Assembly: GCA_022572905.1 (NCBI GenBank)
Contig: JACZUZ010000079.1
Coordinates: forward strand, 1 to 7,636
DNA: 7,636 nt
Source: Candidatus Zixiibacteriota bacterium
GTDB taxonomy: Bacteria > Zixibacteria > MSB-5A5 > GN15 > JACZUZ01
Reading direction: 5' to 3'
The notes below the pieces were generated by a model. That model was not told where the DNA came from, searched no databases, and saw only the letters and a list, made by a program, of their open reading frames with translations. Made by a program: the position numbers and the translations under genes. Below are positions 4,612 through 7,636 of the stretch, one piece after another; position 1 is the stretch's first letter, and each line of letters begins with the position of its first letter.

Positions 4612-7500
4612 ATGAATTCAACAAAAACTTATCGACCAGGTCGTAAGAGACTCTTACGCAAGAAGTCTCTGGCGCTCATTACGTCGGGACTGCTATTGTC
4701 TCTGATTGCCGTTGAGGCGAACGCGGTATCTACTGCTGCCGTGCTATATCTTCGTATAGCCGCCGGCGCCAGACCGTCGGGAATGGGTCAGGCATATATT
4801 GCCGTAGCCGATGACGCCACAGCAAGCCATTGGAACCCGGCCGGATTGGGAGCGCCACCGTTGACCGCTACCTGGCGAACCGTGACGATACCCGAGAAGT
4901 ATCAGCCGATTCAAACTTTTGTCAGTTACCGGGGGCCGGCATCGTCATCCGGTTTGTCCGGTTACGAAGTATGGGCGCTGACCCCTCTGGGTCTGGTGCG
5001 TTATGATGGCTCGAAATGGCTGGAACATATCGAATACTTTGCGGAGTCTGATGAGACGGTCGAATCTATCGTTCGCAAATACACTCAGGTGAAAGATGAT
5101 GAAAAGCTGGCGGCGCTGATGTCCAAAGTCGCCGACTACAACGGTCAGAAGTCTCGTGATTACATCGATGAACTTGAGACGCGTATTCTTTCGGCTCTTC
5201 CGGAGGGAAACAAAGAAAACGAACGAATCAAGAACAGCTTCGTTACTTTGAGAAAGGCATACAATCAGATTCTGGTAAACTGGAACGCTGTAGATAAATT
5301 GGAAGACAGATTCGCCGACGCGATGAAGGACAAAAATCTGTCGCAGAAAGAAATCGATCGTATCAGCGTCGCTCTTGAGAAATCAGTTCTCCATTACACC
5401 CCCGAAAAAATCCATCTTCCGCTGAATATCCTTTTTTCTGGCGAATTGACATCTCTGGAGGCCGACGGGCGTCTGGCCTGGGTAGGTACAACCGACGGAC
5501 TATTCAGATTCGATGGTCGTGGTTGGGTCGAATATCGCAAGTCCAAACCCGTGGCCGAAGGGGAAGAAGTGATTCCGTCTCTTCCCTCCAATAATATCAT
5601 CTGCATGGAGATCACGGATAGCAGGCTGTATGTAGGAACCGATCAGGGTATGGCCGCTTATTTTGGAATAAGCTGGAATGAGTTTGGTATTGACGATGGT
5701 TTGCCGACCGGCAGAGTAAGCGCTATTTCAATAGTCACCCAGACCGAGGGCTGGGCGGTCGTAGATAATGACATTTACAAACTCAAAGATGGCAAGTGGA
5801 AAAACTACACCGATTACACTGTCGGCATCGATGAAACTCCTGAAGTAATCGCCGATAATTTCGCCATCTACGGCACAGACCTGGAAAAGAAAAAATATCT
5901 GGCGAAACTCAAAGAGTTAAACACACCACTAATTATGGATGTCGAAGGTCCAACAGGCCCCGATATCCCAGATGCGAGTTTTTACGAACCAAACGTTGAT
6001 ACTAATGCCGAAGAAAATTCACCGGCAAAGAGCGCAATATCCGCGCACGAACTTGCAGGCGGAACCGGAGAGGATTCGAGCGTTGAAGAAACTACAGATC
6101 TGGCTACAACAGAAAACGAAGGGTCTGGAGAAGAGTCTGGAGAATCTGCGCCAACAGCGGAGCCGAAGAAAGACAGCGAACCAGCATTTGGGTTCAGCCT
6201 GGGAGATGTAATCAAGGCGCCGATTGTAGCGGATATTAAAGGCGATGTGACTACGATATATTCGGATGGCAAGACTCTCTGGGTCGGGACTGAGCAGGGA
6301 CTCCTTTCATACGATGGCAAGAAGTGGAAAAGATATGGATATAAGCCATATACTGCGAGAGCGTCAATGACTGTCACTGAGATTGCCCTGGAACTTACGA
6401 AAGGCGACAGCGCAAGCGCTCTGGCTGTTGCGGACGGAATTCGCCGTCAAAATGATCTCTATGCCGAAAATGGTTTCCCATCTGACAGGGTTGAAGAAGG
6501 AGCCACTGTTTGGGTTTACCGCAATATCGCCGGTTCGAGAATTAATGATATTGGGGAAGTCAACGGTAAGGTCTTCATAGCCAGCGAAGGCGGCGCTCTT
6601 AAATTCGACGGAGAAAATCTCAGTAGGTTTAATGAGTCCGGTCTGGGGAATTCAAGCGTCGTTGGGGTCTCGGACGCAGATGATCGTCTTTGGTTCTCAA
6701 CTGACAAACAGGTTAAGTATCTGCGTGAACCTAAGGCAAATGCGACTCTGATGTATACGAAATGGCTGCCGGAACTTGCTGACGATTTGGGATACTTCTA
6801 TGGATCATACGCGCAACAGATTGGCGGAGCAGGTACGTTCAGCGCAAGTATCAGCTACTTCTCATACGGCTCCATCACCAGAACCGGAGAAACGAGCGCC
6901 GACCCTATCGGTGAGGAGACGCCATACGATGTCGCCCTTTCTTTGTCCTACGGATTTCCGATTTCAGAGAAAACCTCCCTTGGATTCGGCGTGAAAGGAT
7001 TGATTTCACATCTGGCTAGCCAGGGAGCGGGAGCGGAAACAGGTAGTGGTGACGCTACTGGATTCGCTCTGGACTTTGGATTGCTGCATCGCTTTAGCGA
7101 TCGCCTCGCGTTTGGAGCGGCCTTGACGAATCTTGGCCCCAAAGTGTCATATATCGACGCCCAACAAGCCGATAATCTTCCTATAAACCTCGGACTAGGT
7201 ATGTCATGGAAGCCGATCAAGACAGAGCTTCTGCAGTTCATGACAATTGCCGATGTAAACCAGATTCTGGTTGAGAATAAACTTGAGCTGATTGTTAGTG
7301 GCGGTGGAGAACTGAGCTACGCCGACCTCGTTGCTTTCCGCGCCGGATACCATAGCGACAACGCCGGTGACCTTCACTATCTTACTTTTGGAATCGGGTT
7401 AACACTCAAATCTCAGAGAGTTGATTTTGCGTATATCCCATCCAGCGATGGCGTCGCTCTCGCGAACACTCTCATAACCTCGGCCTCGTTCACATTCTAA
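4612..7500 (+). CDS. porV: PorV-family T9SS outer-membrane barrel protein with embedded beta-propeller and LysM-like modules
   Basis: PorV is the FadL-like outer-membrane protein that collects cargo from the T9SS translocon and brings it to PorU. The signal peptide has basic residues 11-18, core 19-33 and probable cleavage after ANA (38). Residues 41-80 carry the PorV/PorQ N-terminal signature: GARPSGMGQAY, AVADDATA, then WNPAGLG. Residues 711-962 are the barrel, beginning with ATLMYTKWLPELADD and ending LITSASFTF, with a terminal Phe typical of outer-membrane barrels. Classical PorV proteins run almost directly from NPAGL to this strand. Here about 600 residues intervene. They hold seven blade-like repeats (about 116-138, 277-309, 325-358, 365-399, 544-575, 643-674, 681-704), several with the reg_prop pattern LWVGTEQGLLSYDGKKW. 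LysM-like segments start at about 147, 407 and 585. The first is interrupted by a charged helical stretch (181-261) and the second by an acidic linker (442-527). The family call is firm. porV rather than porQ rests on adjacency to porU. The domain reading of the insert is my inference from repeats. Confidence 0.88.
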   Translation: MNSTKTYRPGRKRLLRKKSLALITSGLLLSLIAVEANAVSTAAVLYLRIAAGARPSGMGQAYIAVADDATASHWNPAGLGAPPLTATWRTVTIPEKYQPIQTFVSYRGPASSSGLSGYEVWALTPLGLVRYDGSKWLEHIEYFAESDETVESIVRKYTQVKDDEKLAALMSKVADYNGQKSRDYIDELETRILSALPEGNKENERIKNSFVTLRKAYNQILVNWNAVDKLEDRFADAMKDKNLSQKEIDRISVALEKSVLHYTPEKIHLPLNILFSGELTSLEADGRLAWVGTTDGLFRFDGRGWVEYRKSKPVAEGEEVIPSLPSNNIICMEITDSRLYVGTDQGMAAYFGISWNEFGIDDGLPTGRVSAISIVTQTEGWAVVDNDIYKLKDGKWKNYTDYTVGIDETPEVIADNFAIYGTDLEKKKYLAKLKELNTPLIMDVEGPTGPDIPDASFYEPNVDTNAEENSPAKSAISAHELAGGTGEDSSVEETTDLATTENEGSGEESGESAPTAEPKKDSEPAFGFSLGDVIKAPIVADIKGDVTTIYSDGKTLWVGTEQGLLSYDGKKWKRYGYKPYTARASMTVTEIALELTKGDSASALAVADGIRRQNDLYAENGFPSDRVEEGATVWVYRNIAGSRINDIGEVNGKVFIASEGGALKFDGENLSRFNESGLGNSSVVGVSDADDRLWFSTDKQVKYLREPKANATLMYTKWLPELADDLGYFYGSYAQQIGGAGTFSASISYFSYGSITRTGETSADPIGEETPYDVALSLSYGFPISEKTSLGFGVKGLISHLASQGAGAETGSGDATGFALDFGLLHRFSDRLAFGAALTNLGPKVSYIDAQQADNLPINLGLGMSWKPIKTELLQFMTIADVNQILVENKLELIVSGGGELSYADLVAFRAGYHSDNAGDLHYLTFGIGLTLKSQRVDFAYIPSSDGVALANTLITSASFTF
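5050..5421 (+). other. LysM-like module 1, split by a charged helical insertion
   Basis: Residues 147-180 (DETVESIVRKY ... VADYNG) resemble the first strand, helix 1 and helix 2 of a LysM domain, ending in the usual Asn. The expected closing strand is delayed until EKIHLPLN (265-272). Residues 181-261 between them are rich in Glu, Lys and Asp and look helical, possibly a coiled-coil hairpin. The module follows blade 1 and ends directly before blade 2. Confidence 0.4.
5830..6225 (+). other. LysM-like module 2, split by an acidic low-complexity linker
   Basis: Residues 407-441 (DETPEVIADNF ... LAKLKELNTP) match the first half of module 1 in position after a blade ending in DGKWKNY and in the DET-E-I opening. 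A closing-strand candidate, FSLGDVIKAP (528-537), comes only after residues 442-527, a stretch rich in Glu, Asp, Ser, Thr, Gly, Pro and Ala that is very likely disordered. Blade 5 follows immediately. Confidence 0.4.
6121..6144 (+). repeat. 12-base tandem duplication in the acidic linker
   Basis: GGGTCTGGAGAA (6121-6132) is followed at once by GAGTCTGGAGAA (6133-6144), with one mismatch. It encodes GSGE-ESGE (residues 504-511) in frame. It suggests that part of the linker grew by short in-frame duplication, which fits a disordered spacer under little structural constraint. Confidence 0.75.
6364..6522 (+). other. LysM-like module 3, uninterrupted
   Basis: Residues 585-637 have the full LysM-like order without an insertion: MTVTEIALEL (strand and helix 1), ALAVADGIRRQNDL (helix 2 with Asn), then EEGATVWVYRN (closing strand with the typical Gly). 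The module sits after blade 5 (DGKKWKRY) and before blade 6. It is the best single segment for testing the LysM idea. Confidence 0.5.
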
Positions 7501-7533
7501 GGAGAAATACTAGAAGGTAACACCCGAATCCAT

Positions 7534-7552
7534 TTGAGCCGCTTTCGCTCAA
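7534..7552 (+). other. short hairpin after the operon
   Basis: TTGAGC (7534-7539) pairs with GCTCAA (7547-7552) around a 7-base loop. It lies 33 bases after the stop codon and has no T tract. It may help protect the 3' end of the transcript or be incidental. Confidence 0.4.
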
Positions 7553-7569
7553 CTAAGGAAAACACGATT

Positions 7570-7602
7570 GATCGGTGGGTCTGAATGTCAGGCCCGCCGA
7601 TC
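7570..7602 (+). terminator. probable operon terminator hairpin
   Basis: A 15-bp stem with no mismatches and two G-U pairs (7570-7584 with 7588-7602) closes on a 3-base loop, ATG. It is followed by a pyrimidine run CTCTCTC rather than a pure T tract, so it is an imperfect intrinsic terminator. An outer GATTG (7566-7570) could also pair with CAATC (7608-7612). Its position about 70 bases after the last stop supports a role at the end of the operon. No gene follows within the window. Confidence 0.65.
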
Positions 7603-7636
7603 TCTCTCAATCAGCGAATCCGTTAGATTACCAAAC

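Larger units (their letters stand above)
4957..6723 (+). other. seven-blade propeller insert within the PorV-like protein
   Basis: This segment encodes residues 116-704. Seven repeats share the layout beta strand, short turn, (L/A)WVGT-D-GL-like strand, (Y/F)DG-K-W-like turn. The clearest are LAWVGTTDGLFRFDGRGW (289-305), LYVGTDQGMAAYFGISW (339-355) and LWVGTEQGLLSYDGKKW (556-572). Blade 1 has GLVRYDGSKW (127-136), blade 4 has DIYKLKDGKW (387-396), blade 6 has GGALKFDGENL (660-670) and blade 7 has RLWFSTDKQVKYL (692-704). The pattern is that of the two-component-regulator propeller (reg_prop) repeat. Seven is the usual number for a closed propeller, so the insert may form one complete domain, with helical and linker material bulging out between blades. 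Confidence 0.7.

Noticed and set aside
5982..6377. 131-codon minus-strand frame opposite the acidic linker
   Set aside because: It is the antisense shadow of a Glu/Ser/Ala-rich coding stretch and has no family features.
7585..7626. Small open frame starting at ATG 7585 after the operon
   Set aside because: Thirteen codons, and the ATG is the loop of the terminator hairpin. There is no ribosome binding site.

Overview
The window holds one two-gene operon for the outer-membrane end of a type IX secretion system (T9SS), with non-coding flanks (1-571 and 7501-7636). T9SS is largely confined to Bacteroidota and related FCB-group phyla. The proteins are clearly of that type but do not read like a typical Bacteroides or Flavobacterium, so a lesser-known FCB lineage (for example a Zixibacteria- or KSB1-like candidate phylum) is my best guess. 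That placement is inference only.

Layout: 1-330 has no gene I can support. A good sigma70-type promoter (TTGACA, 17-base spacer, TATTTT) lies at 331-359. It is followed by a leader of about 200 bases, of which 420-554 can fold into several consecutive hairpins. Gene 1 (572-4594) encodes a 1340-residue PorU-type sortase: a C25 gingipain-like cysteine protease with a PorU-style N-terminal region, a beta-sandwich domain and its own T9SS C-terminal sorting domain. Gene 2 (4612-7500) starts 17 bases later behind a strong GGAGG. It encodes a 962-residue PorV-family outer-membrane beta-barrel protein. The operon is followed by a 6-bp hairpin and then a 15-bp hairpin that probably ends transcription.

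In characterised T9SS, cargo proteins cross the outer membrane, PorV shuttles them, and PorU removes their C-terminal signal and attaches them to a surface anchor. porU and porV are also adjacent in Porphyromonas gingivalis, so the order here is conserved.

The unusual element is gene 2. Between the N-terminal PorV motif and the first strand of the C-terminal barrel lies an insert of roughly 600 residues. I read it as seven blade-like repeats of the two-component-regulator (reg_prop) type, enough for one complete seven-bladed propeller. Three LysM-like modules sit at equivalent positions after blades 1, 4 and 5. Two of these modules are themselves split, one by a charged helical segment and one by a long acidic linker. 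This could be a PorV with a built-in peptidoglycan-contacting propeller, or a fusion of PorV with a PorZ-like propeller. It is the part of the window most worth following up.
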